NCBI RefSeq assembly: GCF_048541825.1
Contig: NZ_CP183332.1
Span: forward strand, 1,674,001-1,738,000
DNA from: Caulobacter sp048541825
GTDB lineage: Bacteria > Pseudomonadota > Alphaproteobacteria > Caulobacterales > Caulobacteraceae
Length of the DNA stretch: 64,000 bases
Reading direction: 5' to 3'
Shown here: one piece after another, positions 1 to 8,853 of the stretch
Layout of the letters: each line of letters starts with the position of its first letter
Numbering within the stretch: the stretch's first letter is position 1
Program-made: the position numbers and the translations under genes
Notes under the pieces: generated by a model
The model's input: only the letters and a program-made list of their open reading frames with translations
Told to the model about the DNA's origin: nothing
Database searches by the model: none

Positions 1-777
1 GTGGCCCTGTATGCACTTATCCGCAAGGCGCGCCGCCTGTGGTGGCTGTGGGCGGGCGGCCTGACCGCCGGCTTCATGGTCCTGGGCATGCTGGTCGCCC
101 CGATCTATATCGAGCCGCTGTTCAACACGTACACGCCGGCCCCCAACGGCCAGGTGCGCGACGCCGTGGTCCAGATGGCCAAGGCCAATGGCGTGCCGTC
201 CGACAAGATCTTCATCTATGACGGCTCCAAACAGTCCAACGCCTATACGGCCAATGTCTCGGGCCTGTTCGGCTCGGCGCGGATCGCCATGAGCGACACC
301 ATGTTCAAGAAGGGCGCTGACCTGGCCGAGGTGCGTGGCGTCGTCGGCCACGAGATGGGCCACTACGCCCGCGGCCACTCCCTCTGGATCACCGGCATCT
401 TCAGCCTGCTGGCGGTCCTGGCTTTCTTCGTCGTCGATCGCCTGTTCGTTTCCACCCAGCGGCTGCTGGGCGCCGGCGGGGTGACGGGCATCGCCGATCC
501 TGCCGGCCTGCCGGTGCTGGGGGTGATCCTGGCGGTGCTGGGCCTGCTGGGCGGACCGATCGCCAATACGGTGATCCGGGAGATCGAGACCGACGCCGAC
601 CGCTACAGCCTCGAGCGTGTCAATGAGCCCGACGGGCTGGCCAAGGCTCTGGTCAAGACCATCGAGTACCGCGCCGCGACGCCCGGCAGGCTGGAGGAGG
701 CGCTGTTCTATGATCACCCGGCCGTGAGCGTTCGCGTCCGTCGGGCGATGGACTGGAAGGCGGCCCATCCACAATAG
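1..777 (+). CDS. M48 family membrane metalloprotease, Ste24/CAAX-protease type (5' partial)
   Basis: C-terminal 258 residues of a zinc protease of the inner membrane; the reading frame is open to the first base of the window, so the true start lies upstream. The zinc motif HEMGH is at visible residues 117-121 and a second conserved stretch, EIETDAD near residue 196, supplies the third ligand. Hydrophobic segments lie near residues 13-37, 128-148 and 170-190. Ste24 proteins are usually about 400 residues, so the N-terminal membrane segments are missing. The family cleaves C-terminal CAAX-type peptides in eukaryotes; the bacterial substrate is not known and is probably misfolded or membrane protein. 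Family call firm, substrate unknown. Confidence 0.88.
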   Translation: MALYALIRKARRLWWLWAGGLTAGFMVLGMLVAPIYIEPLFNTYTPAPNGQVRDAVVQMAKANGVPSDKIFIYDGSKQSNAYTANVSGLFGSARIAMSDTMFKKGADLAEVRGVVGHEMGHYARGHSLWITGIFSLLAVLAFFVVDRLFVSTQRLLGAGGVTGIADPAGLPVLGVILAVLGLLGGPIANTVIREIETDADRYSLERVNEPDGLAKALVKTIEYRAATPGRLEEALFYDHPAVSVRVRRAMDWKAAHPQ

Positions 778-781
778 TGGC

Positions 782-881
782 TGTCATCCCGGCCAAGCGC
801 GGAGCGCGCCGAGCCGGGACCGCTACGCGCTCTGAGTTTGCGGCGGTCCCGGCTCTCCGCTTCGCTGCGGCCGGGATGACA
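782..881. repeat. REP-like palindrome with GTCATCCCGG ends
   Basis: An inverted repeat whose outer arms, TGTCATCCCGGCC (782-794) and GGCCGGGATGACA (869-881), are exact reverse complements. Inner arms also pair (GGGACCGC / GCGGTCCC). It fills the gap between the two convergent genes and is followed by a run of seven T, so it may also end transcription of the protease gene. A second copy with the same ends lies at 25845-25950. Confidence 0.8.
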
Positions 882-897
882 AGATTTTTTTGGCGCC

Positions 898-2013
898 TCA
901 GCGCTTGCGCACAAACACCGTGCCGGCCGAGTAGCCCGCGCCGAAGCTGCAGATCAGACCTGTCTCACCCGCCGCGAAATCATCATTGGCCATGTGGAAG
1001 GCGATGATCGAGCCGGCCGAGCTGGTGTTGGCGTAGGTGTCCAGGATGATGACGTTCTCGCCGGGGGCGGGATCGCGGCCCAGCACCTTGCGACCGATCA
1101 TCTCGTTCATGTTGATATTGGCCTGGTGCAGCCACAGGCGCTTGAGCGCCTGCGGGTCCACGCCGATGTCGGCGGCGTGCTGCAGGATCATCTCGCTGAC
1201 CATCGGCACCACTTCGCGGAACACCTTGCGGCCCTCCTGCACGAACAGTTTGTCGCGCGCGCCTTCGCCTTCCGGGGCGGCGCGGTTGAGGAAGCCGAAA
1301 TTGTTGCGGATGTTGTTGGAGAACACGGTCTTCAGGCGCGTGCCCAGGATCTCCCAGCCGCCCGTAGCCTGCTCGGCGTCCTCGATGATCACGGCGGTGG
1401 CCACGTCGCCGAAGATGAAGTGGCTGTCGCGATCCTTGAAGTTCAGGTGGCCCGAGCAGATCTCGGGATTGACCATCAGCACCGCCTTGGCGCTGCCCGT
1501 GGCGATGAAGTCGGCGGCGGTCTTGATGCCGAAGGTGGCCGACGAGCAGGCCACGTTCATGTCAAAGGCGAAGCCTTCGATGCCCAGGGCCTGTTGCACC
1601 TCAATGGCCATGGCCGGATAGGCGCGCTGCATGTTCGAGGCGGCGCAGATCACTGCGCCGATCTCGCTGACCGGCTTGCCCCAGGCCTTGATCGCCTGCT
1701 TGGCGGCTTCCACGGCCATTTCGGCCAGGATCGAGATCTCGTCATTGCCGCGCTCGGGCAGGACGGGACGCATCAGGTCCGGGTCAATGATGCCGTCCTT
1801 GTTCATCACGAAGCGCGACTTGATGCCGGACGCCTTCTCGATGAATTCGGGCGAAGAGGGGGCCAGGGCCACCACCTCGCCGGCCGCGATGGCGTCGGCA
1901 TTGGCGGTGTTGAAGCGTTCTACGAAGGCGTTGAAGGCCTCAACCAGTTCGGTGTTCGAAATGCTGAACGGCGGCGTGTACAGCCCCGTGGCGGCGATGA
2001 CGGCGTGATGCAA
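898..2013 (-). CDS. Beta-ketoacyl-ACP synthase III (FabH-like thiolase-fold enzyme)
   Basis: A 371-residue thiolase-fold condensing enzyme. The triad is visible: Cys in ACSSATFG (about residue 156), His in LHQANINMNE (about 293) and Asn in TYANTSSAG (about 330). KAS III enzymes condense an acyl-CoA with malonyl-ACP to start fatty acid or related chain synthesis. At 371 residues it is about 50 longer than housekeeping FabH, with an insert after the first strand (residues 25-75), which suggests a specialised substrate. The start codon is TTG; no strong ribosome binding site was seen, so the start is not fixed. No other fatty acid synthesis gene is adjacent. Confidence 0.85.
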   Translation of the reverse strand: MHHAVIAATGLYTPPFSISNTELVEAFNAFVERFNTANADAIAAGEVVALAPSSPEFIEKASGIKSRFVMNKDGIIDPDLMRPVLPERGNDEISILAEMAVEAAKQAIKAWGKPVSEIGAVICAASNMQRAYPAMAIEVQQALGIEGFAFDMNVACSSATFGIKTAADFIATGSAKAVLMVNPEICSGHLNFKDRDSHFIFGDVATAVIIEDAEQATGGWEILGTRLKTVFSNNIRNNFGFLNRAAPEGEGARDKLFVQEGRKVFREVVPMVSEMILQHAADIGVDPQALKRLWLHQANINMNEMIGRKVLGRDPAPGENVIILDTYANTSSAGSIIAFHMANDDFAAGETGLICSFGAGYSAGTVFVRKR

Positions 2014-2317
2014 GCGACTAGTCCCGATGATGCGCGCGGGCCTCTGCGGGCTCGCGATCTTCTGCTTATGGGAGTGTTGATATCATGGATGACGGTCCCG
2101 TCACCCATGCCGTGACCTTTGGGCCCCGTTGCTGCGCTGACACGCAATGACCTCAAACGTGACGGCGTCCGGCCGCTCCGCGACCCTGTCCACCCCCTAG
2201 GCGGCTCCCCGCGCGAGGTGGCGAGGTCGTGTCCAGGTGTCGGAACAACCAGATCACTTGACGGCGATCACCTAGGGCCCGACGTTGTCGCAAAACTACG
2301 GGGAGGGCGGCGTCAGC
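2014..2317. other. Gap of about 300 bases holding divergent promoters
   Basis: Separates the minus-strand synthase from the plus-strand sterol-desaturase pair. I see no convincing gene. A TTGACG hexamer at 2257-2262 could be a -35 element for the pair. A 21-codon frame from 2083 is too short to support. Confidence 0.4.
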
Positions 2318-2722
2318 TTGGACAAGGCGATGCTGATACAGCTTATCGGTTCGGCGATCGCGATCAGCGTGCTCGTCGGCATAGCGGCCTTGGCGGGCAT
2401 CCCCCGGCCGACGCCTGCGCTCGATGCGGCGGGCCTCACCGCGCTGCTGGCCCAGGAGTTTCCTGACCGTCACCCCACCGCCACCTGGATCTCGGCCGAC
2501 GGCCGTGGGGCCCTGGCGCGAGATGGCGACACGGTGCTGGTCCTATGGAAGCGGGGCGACGGCTATGTCGCCCGCGACCTGGCCTGGTCCGCTGTGGCCG
2601 CAGCGCAGTCGAAGAATGGCCGGTTGGTCCTGAAGACCGGCGACGCCGCGCCAGTGCTGGCGGTCGCCGATAATGTCTGGCCACCCCAGACCCTGGCGGC
2701 CCAGAAGGAGTATGTTGCATGA
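2318..2722 (+). CDS. Hypothetical protein with one N-terminal membrane segment
   Basis: About 134 residues. A hydrophobic segment (LIQLIGSAIAISVLVGIAAL) near the N-terminus is followed by a small soluble domain; no family recognised. I chose the TTG start at 2318 because GGGAGG (2301-2306) sits 11 bases before it; an in-frame TTG at 2285 and an ATG at 2330 are alternatives. The stop overlaps the start of the sterol desaturase gene in ATGA, so the two are translationally coupled and probably work together in the membrane. Function unknown. Confidence 0.6.
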   Translation: MDKAMLIQLIGSAIAISVLVGIAALAGIPRPTPALDAAGLTALLAQEFPDRHPTATWISADGRGALARDGDTVLVLWKRGDGYVARDLAWSAVAAAQSKNGRLVLKTGDAAPVLAVADNVWPPQTLAAQKEYVA

Positions 2723-3648
2723 AGGCCGAGTTCGATCCCGTCCAGATGGCGATCCCGTTCTTCATCCTGGCGATCATCCTTGAGATCGTTCTGGCCCGGA
2801 TGGGCAAGGCCAGGGCCAATTACGAAACCCGCGACACGGCCATGTCGCTGTCCATGGGTCTGGGCAGCACGATCGCCGGCTTGCTGACCGGTGGGCTGAT
2901 CGTTGCCGCCACCGTCTGGGTGTATCACCACCGGATTTTCACCATCCCGATGACGGCGGTCTGGGCCTGGGTGATCATCTTCTTCGCCGAAGACTTCACT
3001 TATTACTGGTTCCACCGCCTCTCCCATGAGCGGCGGTTCTGGTGGGCCAGCCACGTCAATCACCACACCTCGACCCACTACAACCTGTCGACCGCCCTGC
3101 GGCAGACCTGGACGGGCGGGGTGGCCGGCACGTGGCTGCTTTGGCTTCCGCTGGTGTTTCTGGGCTTTCCGCCTGCCATGGTGGCGATCCAGAAGGGCAT
3201 CAGCCTCGTCTATCAGTTCTGGATCCACACCGAGGCGGTCAAGCGCATGCCGCGCTGGTTCGAGGCCGTGTTCAACACGCCCTCCCATCACCGGGTGCAT
3301 CACGCCCGCAACGCCCGCTATCTGGACGCCAACTACGCCGGCATCCTGATCATCTGGGACCGGATGTTCGGCACCTTCATCCCCGAGGTCGACGAAGAGG
3401 CCTGCCGCTATGGCACGGTCAAGAACCTGGGCAATTTCAACCTGTTCCACAACGTGTTTCACGAATGGATCGGTATCGGCAAGGATCTGGCCAGCAGCAA
3501 GTCGCCGCGCGAAGTGCTGGGCTATGTGTTCGGCCCACCCGGCTGGAGCCCTGACGGATCGCGGGACACCTCTCATACCCTGAAGGCAAGATGGCGGGCG
3601 CGTCAGGCGGCGGAGGCTCCGGTCGAAATCCGCGACGCAGCGGAGTAG
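2719..3648 (+). CDS. Sterol desaturase / fatty acid hydroxylase family membrane protein
   Basis: A 309-residue integral membrane di-iron oxygenase. The histidine clusters typical of the family are present: HRLSHE (about 97-102), HVNHHTSTH (about 111-119) and HHRVHHARN (about 191-199), set between four or so membrane segments. Members hydroxylate or desaturate sterols, fatty acids, carotenoids or alkylglycerols, so the substrate cannot be told from sequence. It overlaps the upstream small membrane protein by four bases. Confidence 0.88.
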   Translation: MKAEFDPVQMAIPFFILAIILEIVLARMGKARANYETRDTAMSLSMGLGSTIAGLLTGGLIVAATVWVYHHRIFTIPMTAVWAWVIIFFAEDFTYYWFHRLSHERRFWWASHVNHHTSTHYNLSTALRQTWTGGVAGTWLLWLPLVFLGFPPAMVAIQKGISLVYQFWIHTEAVKRMPRWFEAVFNTPSHHRVHHARNARYLDANYAGILIIWDRMFGTFIPEVDEEACRYGTVKNLGNFNLFHNVFHEWIGIGKDLASSKSPREVLGYVFGPPGWSPDGSRDTSHTLKARWRARQAAEAPVEIRDAAE

Positions 3649-3652
3649 CGGC

Positions 3653-4633
3653 TCAGTCCCGCAGCAGCGGCAGGCTGAGCCCGCTGGCCGGACGCGCCGT
3701 CAGCATCTCGCGGCGGAAGCGGAACAGTTCGGCCGGACGCCCGCCGGTCTCGGCGTCCAGGCGCCCCAGGCCTTCGACCAGTTCCTCGCGCTCGACCACG
3801 CGGCGGAAGTTCTGCTTGTGCAGCGGGACCCCGGCGATGGCCTCGACGGTGCGCTGCAGGGTCGAGAGGGTGAACTCGTCGGGGGTCAGTTCGAATACCA
3901 CAGGGCGATATTTGATCTTGCCCCGCAGCCGCGACAGGCCCGTCGCCAGGATGCGGCGGTGATCGGAGATCATCGGCTCGCCCAGGGCCGCCGACAGGGC
4001 GGCGGGCTCGGCCGGATCGTCGCCGTCGGCCCGGGCCTGGTCGCGGGCGGCCTCGGGGGCCAGGCCGGCTTCGTAGAGCAGCTCGTAGCGCTCCAGAACC
4101 CGCTCCTCGTTCCACGGCGCGCCGTCCAGGGCGAAGGCCAGGCGGGCGCGGGACCACTTGCCCGCGTCATCGGCCGCCCAGCGCTTCAGGGCCGGGGCCA
4201 GCACGGAATCCAGCAGGGCGGGACGACCCTGGCGCCAGTCCTCCCAGGGGAAGAACCGCGACCACGGGGCCCAGACGGTGTCGGGGGCGTCGGTGTCGAT
4301 GGCGTCAGGCGTCAGGCCCAGATAGCCGACGGAGACGACGCGCGCCGCGCCGGCCCCGACCTCGGCCCGGGGCGCGTCGCGGCCCTTGTCGCCAAAGGTG
4401 TAGAGCTGCTCGACATAGCCCAGCTGGAACCGGGTCTGCTCGGTGACGAAGGCCCGCAGGCCCAGTTCGAAGGTGCGGTGTCCCTCCGGGTCGAACGGGC
4501 CGAACGGCAGGCCGGGCAGGGGCGAGGCGACATCGGTGACAGCGTCATGCGGCCGAACGGTCAGGACCACGGCCTCGCCATCGCGGATGGCGACGACGAC
4601 GGCCGAAAGCCCGATGACGACGGACGCTGTCAT
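3653..4633 (-). CDS. nadQ: NadQ-type NAD biosynthesis regulator (degenerate Nudix plus winged helix)
   Basis: A 326-residue protein with an N-terminal Nudix-like domain (about 5-190) that lacks a readable Nudix box, and a C-terminal NrtR-like winged-helix domain (about 230-300; KIKYRPVVFELTPDEFTLS then LHKQNFRRVVE). This is the architecture of NadQ, the alphaproteobacterial repressor of de novo NAD synthesis genes (nadABC); its ligand-sensing domain is derived from a pyrophosphatase. The genes it would control are not in this window. Its ATG overlaps the stop of the upstream HD-phosphohydrolase gene by four bases, so they form an operon. Family assignment is from memory of the fold and motifs. 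Confidence 0.75.
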   Translation of the reverse strand: MTASVVIGLSAVVVAIRDGEAVVLTVRPHDAVTDVASPLPGLPFGPFDPEGHRTFELGLRAFVTEQTRFQLGYVEQLYTFGDKGRDAPRAEVGAGAARVVSVGYLGLTPDAIDTDAPDTVWAPWSRFFPWEDWRQGRPALLDSVLAPALKRWAADDAGKWSRARLAFALDGAPWNEERVLERYELLYEAGLAPEAARDQARADGDDPAEPAALSAALGEPMISDHRRILATGLSRLRGKIKYRPVVFELTPDEFTLSTLQRTVEAIAGVPLHKQNFRRVVEREELVEGLGRLDAETGGRPAELFRFRREMLTARPASGLSLPLLRD

Positions 4634-5274
4634 TCGGTCTCGAACGCGGCGTTGGGCGCGGATTCGAAACCGGCGGCCCGCGACAGCACATGGAAGCGCT
4701 GAACATAGTGGGCCTGGGCCTCGAACGGCGGCTGCGGCTTGATCAGCAGCTCGTAGCCGGCCGGCGGCGCGCCGAAGATGGCCAGCGATTCGGCGTGCTC
4801 GAACCCGGCCAGCTGGGTGGCCTCGAAGAAGGCGCAGGCCCGGTCGGCCTGCTTGAGCAGCTTCTTGATGGCCGGCGGCGTCTTGACCGGCAGACCAAAG
4901 CGGATGTGGATGGCGTCTTCCAGCCGGGCCTCGAAATCCTTGTAGCTGACGCCCAGCGCGGCCTTGAACGGGCTGATCATGTCGCCGATCACATATTCGG
5001 AGGCGTCATGCAGCAGGGCCGCAAGTCGCCACTTCGGCTCAAGGTCGGGCTTGATGTGGGCGGCGATCTCCTCGACCACCAGACTGTGCTGGGCGACCGA
5101 AAAGCCATGCTCGCCAATGGTCTGACCGTTCCAGCGGGCCACCCGGGCCAGGCCGTGGGCAATGTCCTCGATCTCGATGTCCATGGGCGACGGGTCAAGC
5201 AGGTCCAGCCTCCGGCCGGAGAGCATTCTCTGCCAAGCGCGGGGCGCCGCACCCCTATGCAGCCCTTTGGCCAC
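4630..5274 (-). CDS. HD-domain phosphohydrolase, YfbR/5'-deoxynucleotidase-like
   Basis: About 214 residues. Metal-binding residues of the HD superfamily are visible: HS in SVAQHSLVVEE, HD in ALLHDASEYVIGDM, and a late Asp in LLKQADRACAFFEA. YfbR-type enzymes dephosphorylate deoxynucleoside monophosphates. The GTG at 5274 was chosen because AAGGA lies eight bases upstream; an ATG at 5226 is possible, and the longer frame to 5454 would run into the divergent gene's promoter. It is coupled to nadQ, which hints at a role in nucleotide or NAD turnover (inference). Confidence 0.8.
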   Translation of the reverse strand: MAKGLHRGAAPRAWQRMLSGRRLDLLDPSPMDIEIEDIAHGLARVARWNGQTIGEHGFSVAQHSLVVEEIAAHIKPDLEPKWRLAALLHDASEYVIGDMISPFKAALGVSYKDFEARLEDAIHIRFGLPVKTPPAIKKLLKQADRACAFFEATQLAGFEHAESLAIFGAPPAGYELLIKPQPPFEAQAHYVQRFHVLSRAAGFESAPNAAFETE

Positions 5275-5380
5275 GAGATCGTTCCTTACGGTGAAGGTGG
5301 ACTGACTGACCCATCGGTTGACAAAGATCAATGATGGGTACCGCCTCACCTGTGGAAATGCGCTCCAAAGGAGTTCGATC

Positions 5381-6193
5381 ATGAGTTGGGAAAGAATTAT
5401 GGCTCCCCTGGCAGGAGCACAGGCCGACCGGGATCTCCTGGCGTCGGCGGCCACCCTGGCAAAGGCGTTCGAGGCGGAACTCGCCTGTGTTCACGCGCCG
5501 GCGGACATCGCCGACCTGATGCCCTGGATGGGCGAGGGCTTCATGGGCGGGGTGCAGGTCACCGCGCTGGAAAGCCTGAAGGAAGCCGCCGTGGAAGGCG
5601 CCCGCTCTGTCGCGGCTCTGGCGGCCGAGATCGGTTATTCGCGGACCCGTGTCATCAGCCTGGAATCGCCTGTCTGGGCGGGTCTGGCCATGGAAGGCCG
5701 CCTCTCGGACGTCATCGTTTTCGACAGCGCCTCGGCGCGCGGCAAGGGCCCCCTAGCCGAGGCGTTCCAGCAACTGGTCGCCGACGAGCAGCGCCCGATC
5801 ATCGTCGCTCGGCCTGGCCTCAAGGTCGGCGGCGTCGCCGTGGTCGCCTGGGACGGCGGCAAGGAAGCCAGCCGGGCAATGCGCACCGCCTTGCCGCTGC
5901 TGCAAAAGGCTTCGTCGGTGATCGTCGCTGGCGCGCCCGGCGCATCGTCGCGCAATTTTGATCTTGCGCGGCTGGTCGAGTTTCTCAGCGTTCGCGGCGT
6001 CACTGCGACAAGCCAGACCCTGCCGGGAACCGGCGACGCTGCGGGGCTGTTGCTGGGGACGGCCCGCGAGGCCGGCGCCGATTTCCTGGTCGCTGGGGCC
6101 TTCGGACACCCGCGTCTGCAGGAGTTCATCTTCGGCGGCACGACCCGCAGCCTCCTGAACAGCGATGGTCCTTCGCTGTTCCTGTCGCACTAA
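5381..6193 (+). CDS. Universal stress protein family, tandem UspA domains
   Basis: A 270-residue cytoplasmic protein with two Usp-like halves; the second ends in the nucleotide-binding pattern GAFGHPRLQEFIFGGTTRSLL, typical of ATP-binding Usp proteins (G-x2-G-x9-G-S/T). The ATG at 5381 has a strong AAAGGAG at good spacing, so the longer frame from 5318 is rejected. It is divergent from the HD/nadQ operon and is followed after 31 bases by a small unknown gene, probably its operon partner. Usp proteins help survival in stress or stationary phase; the specific signal is unknown. Confidence 0.85.
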   Translation: MSWERIMAPLAGAQADRDLLASAATLAKAFEAELACVHAPADIADLMPWMGEGFMGGVQVTALESLKEAAVEGARSVAALAAEIGYSRTRVISLESPVWAGLAMEGRLSDVIVFDSASARGKGPLAEAFQQLVADEQRPIIVARPGLKVGGVAVVAWDGGKEASRAMRTALPLLQKASSVIVAGAPGASSRNFDLARLVEFLSVRGVTATSQTLPGTGDAAGLLLGTAREAGADFLVAGAFGHPRLQEFIFGGTTRSLLNSDGPSLFLSH

Positions 6194-6224
6194 CCTGTCC
6201 GTCATTCCTTCAAGGGAGGCTTAA

Positions 6225-6602
6225 ATGTCCCTGTCTCGCATCGTGATGCGCCTTGCCCGCAATCCTGGCACCGAGTTCGCCGGCGGCGACGATCATCGCG
6301 GCTACGCCCTGACCGCGCCCCTGACCGCCGACGGTCATCTTGACGAGGCCGCCTACGCCAAGAGCAAGGCGGCCTGCAGCGTCCGCCGTTTCACGCCCGA
6401 TGAGGACGCCGTGGATGGCCTGCTGGCGCGCAAGGGAGCGCGCTGGTTTTTCGACTACGACAATTCAGATAGCGCCGATGACGAGCCGGTTCACCGGCTG
6501 GGTGAGCACAGGTTCGCCCTGGGCGAATATGTCACCGTGACCGACGAGGATGGCCGGCCCTTGACCTACAAGGTGATGGAGGTCGTTCCGGTCCCGGCCT
6601 GA
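6225..6602 (+). CDS. Hypothetical protein, 125 residues
   Basis: Soluble, acidic, no signal peptide or membrane segment, and no family recognised. It has a good ribosome binding site (AAGGGAGG just before the ATG) and follows the universal stress protein gene by 31 bases in the same direction, so a shared transcript is likely. The C-terminal part (FALGEYVTVTDEDGRPLTYK) looks like a small beta-rich domain. It is convergent with the lipoprotein gene, with only two bases between stops. Confidence 0.7.
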   Translation: MSLSRIVMRLARNPGTEFAGGDDHRGYALTAPLTADGHLDEAAYAKSKAACSVRRFTPDEDAVDGLLARKGARWFFDYDNSDSADDEPVHRLGEHRFALGEYVTVTDEDGRPLTYKVMEVVPVPA

Positions 6603-6604
6603 GG

Positions 6605-7420
6605 TCAGCCGCCGACGTTGTGACGCACCAGGGCCTTCATGTCCTTGAACACGTCATGGTCGCCGGAATCGCGGTTCTTGGCCTTGATGGTGGCGACGGC
6701 GAGCGGGCCCCCCTTGGGTCCGCGCGCCTCGTAGCCGACCACGCGGTAGCCGCTGGGCGCCTTGTCACTGGCCAGGATCAGGGTCGAGCGGATCGAGTCG
6801 CCGCCCTTGCTGTGACGGATCTCGGCGCCGTCGTCACCGGCCCGGATGTTGACCGCGCCGTCTCCGGTCTCGCCGTCATCGGCAAAGATGCTGACCGTTT
6901 CCTTGCGGTCGTCGCCCTTCACCGTGACGTTCTTGTCGATCTTGACCTCGGAGGAGCCGCCTTCGTTGCTGTTGATCGTGATGTGGCCGATCTTGATGTC
7001 GGCCCCGTCGTCGCTCGCGTCGATCCGCAGGCCCGGCAGATGGATCCTGGTCTTGTTGCGCTCGGACTTTTCACCCGGCTTCTGGTCAGTCACCGGCTTC
7101 AGCGCGGGCATCAGCGCCTTGAGCTCGGTCTCGATGGGCGCCAGGGCGCCCTCGGCGTCGCCATTGTTCAGCGGCACCAGCTGCAGCAGGACATCGGCGT
7201 CGACGCCGGCATAGGCGCACGATAGACCGTCGGCCGCGGCGCTGACACGCTTCAGATCGCCCTGCCGTTCCGGACAATCAAGCTTGGAGATCGTCCGGAC
7301 TGGATCGCGGCTAAGATGACGCTCGTGCTTTTCGGCCTTCACCGTTTCGCTGCGCTGACACCCCGCCAGCACCAGGGCGCTGGTGGCGGCCAACACAGCG
7401 ATCCAAGTCGAATGACGCAT
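6605..7420 (-). CDS. Hypothetical lipoprotein
   Basis: About 271 residues with a lipoprotein signal peptide ending in LVLAGC, so Cys near residue 20 would be acylated and the protein anchored on the periplasmic side. The centre (about 110-190) is strongly charged and rich in Asp, Gly and Lys, with repeated beta-like stretches; the C-terminal half reads like a small mixed domain. The ATG at 7420 is preferred over 7426 because GAGGG is better spaced. No function recognised. It lies downstream of the MoxR gene on the same strand. Confidence 0.75.
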   Translation of the reverse strand: MRHSTWIAVLAATSALVLAGCQRSETVKAEKHERHLSRDPVRTISKLDCPERQGDLKRVSAAADGLSCAYAGVDADVLLQLVPLNNGDAEGALAPIETELKALMPALKPVTDQKPGEKSERNKTRIHLPGLRIDASDDGADIKIGHITINSNEGGSSEVKIDKNVTVKGDDRKETVSIFADDGETGDGAVNIRAGDDGAEIRHSKGGDSIRSTLILASDKAPSGYRVVGYEARGPKGGPLAVATIKAKNRDSGDHDVFKDMKALVRHNVGG

Positions 7421-7491
7421 GACCATCCCTCTGATTTGAGCGGGAAGGTGAGGGCCGTTGCGCTACTCGTCCAGTGAATTCCAGGTAAGGC

Positions 7492-8361
7492 CTACTGCCC
7501 TGGACGACCACCCGCGCCTTCACGTCGGGCCAGGAAGGCCAGGCGCTCGAACAGGTGGACATCCTGCTCGTTCTTGAGCAGGGCGCCATGCAGCGGCGGG
7601 ATCAGCTTGGTCGGATCCTTCTCGCGCAGGATGCTCTCGTCAATGTCCTCGACCATCAGCAGCTTCAGCCAGTCCAGGAGTTCGGACGTCGAAGGCTTCT
7701 TCTTCAGGCCCGGAACCTTGCGCATGTCGTAGAAGATCCGCAGGGCCTCGGCGACGAGCTTCTGTTTGATGCCTGGATAGTGAACGTCGACGATCGCCTG
7801 CATCGTCGCCTCCTCGGGGAAGCGGATGTAGTGGAAGAAACAGCGGCGCAGGAAAGCGTCCGGCAGTTCCTTCTCGTTGTTGGAGGTGATGATGATGATC
7901 GGGCGAACCTTGGCCGAGATCGTCTCGCCGGTCTCGTAGACATAGAACTCCATCCGATCCAGCTCTTGCAGCAGATCGTTTGGGAATTCGATGTCGGCCT
8001 TGTCGATCTCGTCGATCAGCAGGACGGGGCGCACGGGCGCCTCGAACGCCTCCCAGAGCTTGCCCTTCTTGATGTAATTCCGGACGTCCTTGACGCGCTC
8101 TTCGCCCAGCTGGCTGTCGCGCAGGCGGGTGACAGCGTCATATTCGTAGAGGCCTTGGTGAGCCTTTGTCGTGGACTTGATGTGCCAGGTCAGCAGTGGC
8201 GCGCCCATGGCCTTGGCGACCTCGTAGGCCAGAACGGTCTTGCCGGTGCCGGGTTCGCCCTTGATCAGAAGTGGACGCTCAAGCGCCACGGCGGCGTTGA
8301 CCGCGACCTTGAGGTCCTCGGTTGCCACATAGTCGGAAGTGCCTTCGAAGCGCTGTCGCAT
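7492..8361 (-). CDS. MoxR-family AAA+ ATPase
   Basis: A 289-residue AAA+ chaperone-like ATPase. Walker A is GEPGTGKT (about residues 37-44 from the chosen start), Walker B is VLLIDEIDKAD, sensor 1 is IIIITSNNEKELPDAFLRRC, the usual MoxR arrangement. The ATG at 8361 has GAGGGTGGG just upstream and matches the usual N-terminus (FEGTSDYVATEDL). MoxR ATPases remodel or insert cofactors into partner proteins, most often with a VWA-domain protein encoded next door; here no VWA gene follows in this window, so the partner must be elsewhere. Confidence 0.9.
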   Translation of the reverse strand: MRQRFEGTSDYVATEDLKVAVNAAVALERPLLIKGEPGTGKTVLAYEVAKAMGAPLLTWHIKSTTKAHQGLYEYDAVTRLRDSQLGEERVKDVRNYIKKGKLWEAFEAPVRPVLLIDEIDKADIEFPNDLLQELDRMEFYVYETGETISAKVRPIIIITSNNEKELPDAFLRRCFFHYIRFPEEATMQAIVDVHYPGIKQKLVAEALRIFYDMRKVPGLKKKPSTSELLDWLKLLMVEDIDESILREKDPTKLIPPLHGALLKNEQDVHLFERLAFLARREGAGGRPGQ

Positions 8362-8481
8362 ACCCACCCTCTGCCGGATCGATCCGGTCTCGAACAAGTG
8401 TTCAAAACAAGCGTCCAAACTACCGGGCGGCGCGCGCTTGGCAAGAGCGTGCGGAATTGAAACCAAATGACGAGGCGGTTT

Positions 8482-8781
8482 CTATGAGGCTTCACGCCCG
8501 GGAAGCGTGTCGAGGGGTTCGCGCTCGACGTTCAGGCCTTCGTCGTCGCGCGCCCCTTCGATTTCATCTTCGAGGTCGGCCAGCTCGGTATCGTCGAGGA
8601 CGTCGAAGTCTTCTTCGATCTCACTCTCATCGGCGTCGCCATCGGCCTGGGTGACATCATAGACGTCGGCGAGCTCGTCGAAATTGGCGATATCCTCGCC
8701 GTCGGGTGTCAGATGAGTTTCATCCAGAACCTCGGCGGTGTCTTGCGCGTCGGGAGCGTCGTCGATGTCCAGCTCAGCCAT
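8482..8781 (-). CDS. Hypothetical very acidic small protein
   Basis: 99 residues, of which roughly 40 percent are Asp or Glu and very few are basic. No signal peptide or membrane segment; probably extended or disordered. GGAG eight bases before the ATG supports the start. It sits between the MoxR ATPase and the FlmG gene, all on the minus strand. Function unknown; a nucleic-acid mimic or a charged adaptor are guesses only. Confidence 0.65.
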   Translation of the reverse strand: MAELDIDDAPDAQDTAEVLDETHLTPDGEDIANFDELADVYDVTQADGDADESEIEEDFDVLDDTELADLEDEIEGARDDEGLNVEREPLDTLPGREAS

Positions 8782-8853
8782 GGGGAATCTCCAGAAACAG
8801 CGAGGCCATGCGCCTGCCGCCCTGAAACAATCCCGCCGCAGTCGCAGCGTTCC

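Noticed and set aside
994..2115. A 373-codon plus-strand frame
   Set aside because: Antisense shadow of the beta-ketoacyl synthase gene, with a low-complexity translation.
2083..2148. 21-codon frame starting ATGGATGACGG
   Set aside because: Too short, weak spacing from GGGAG, no supporting terminator.
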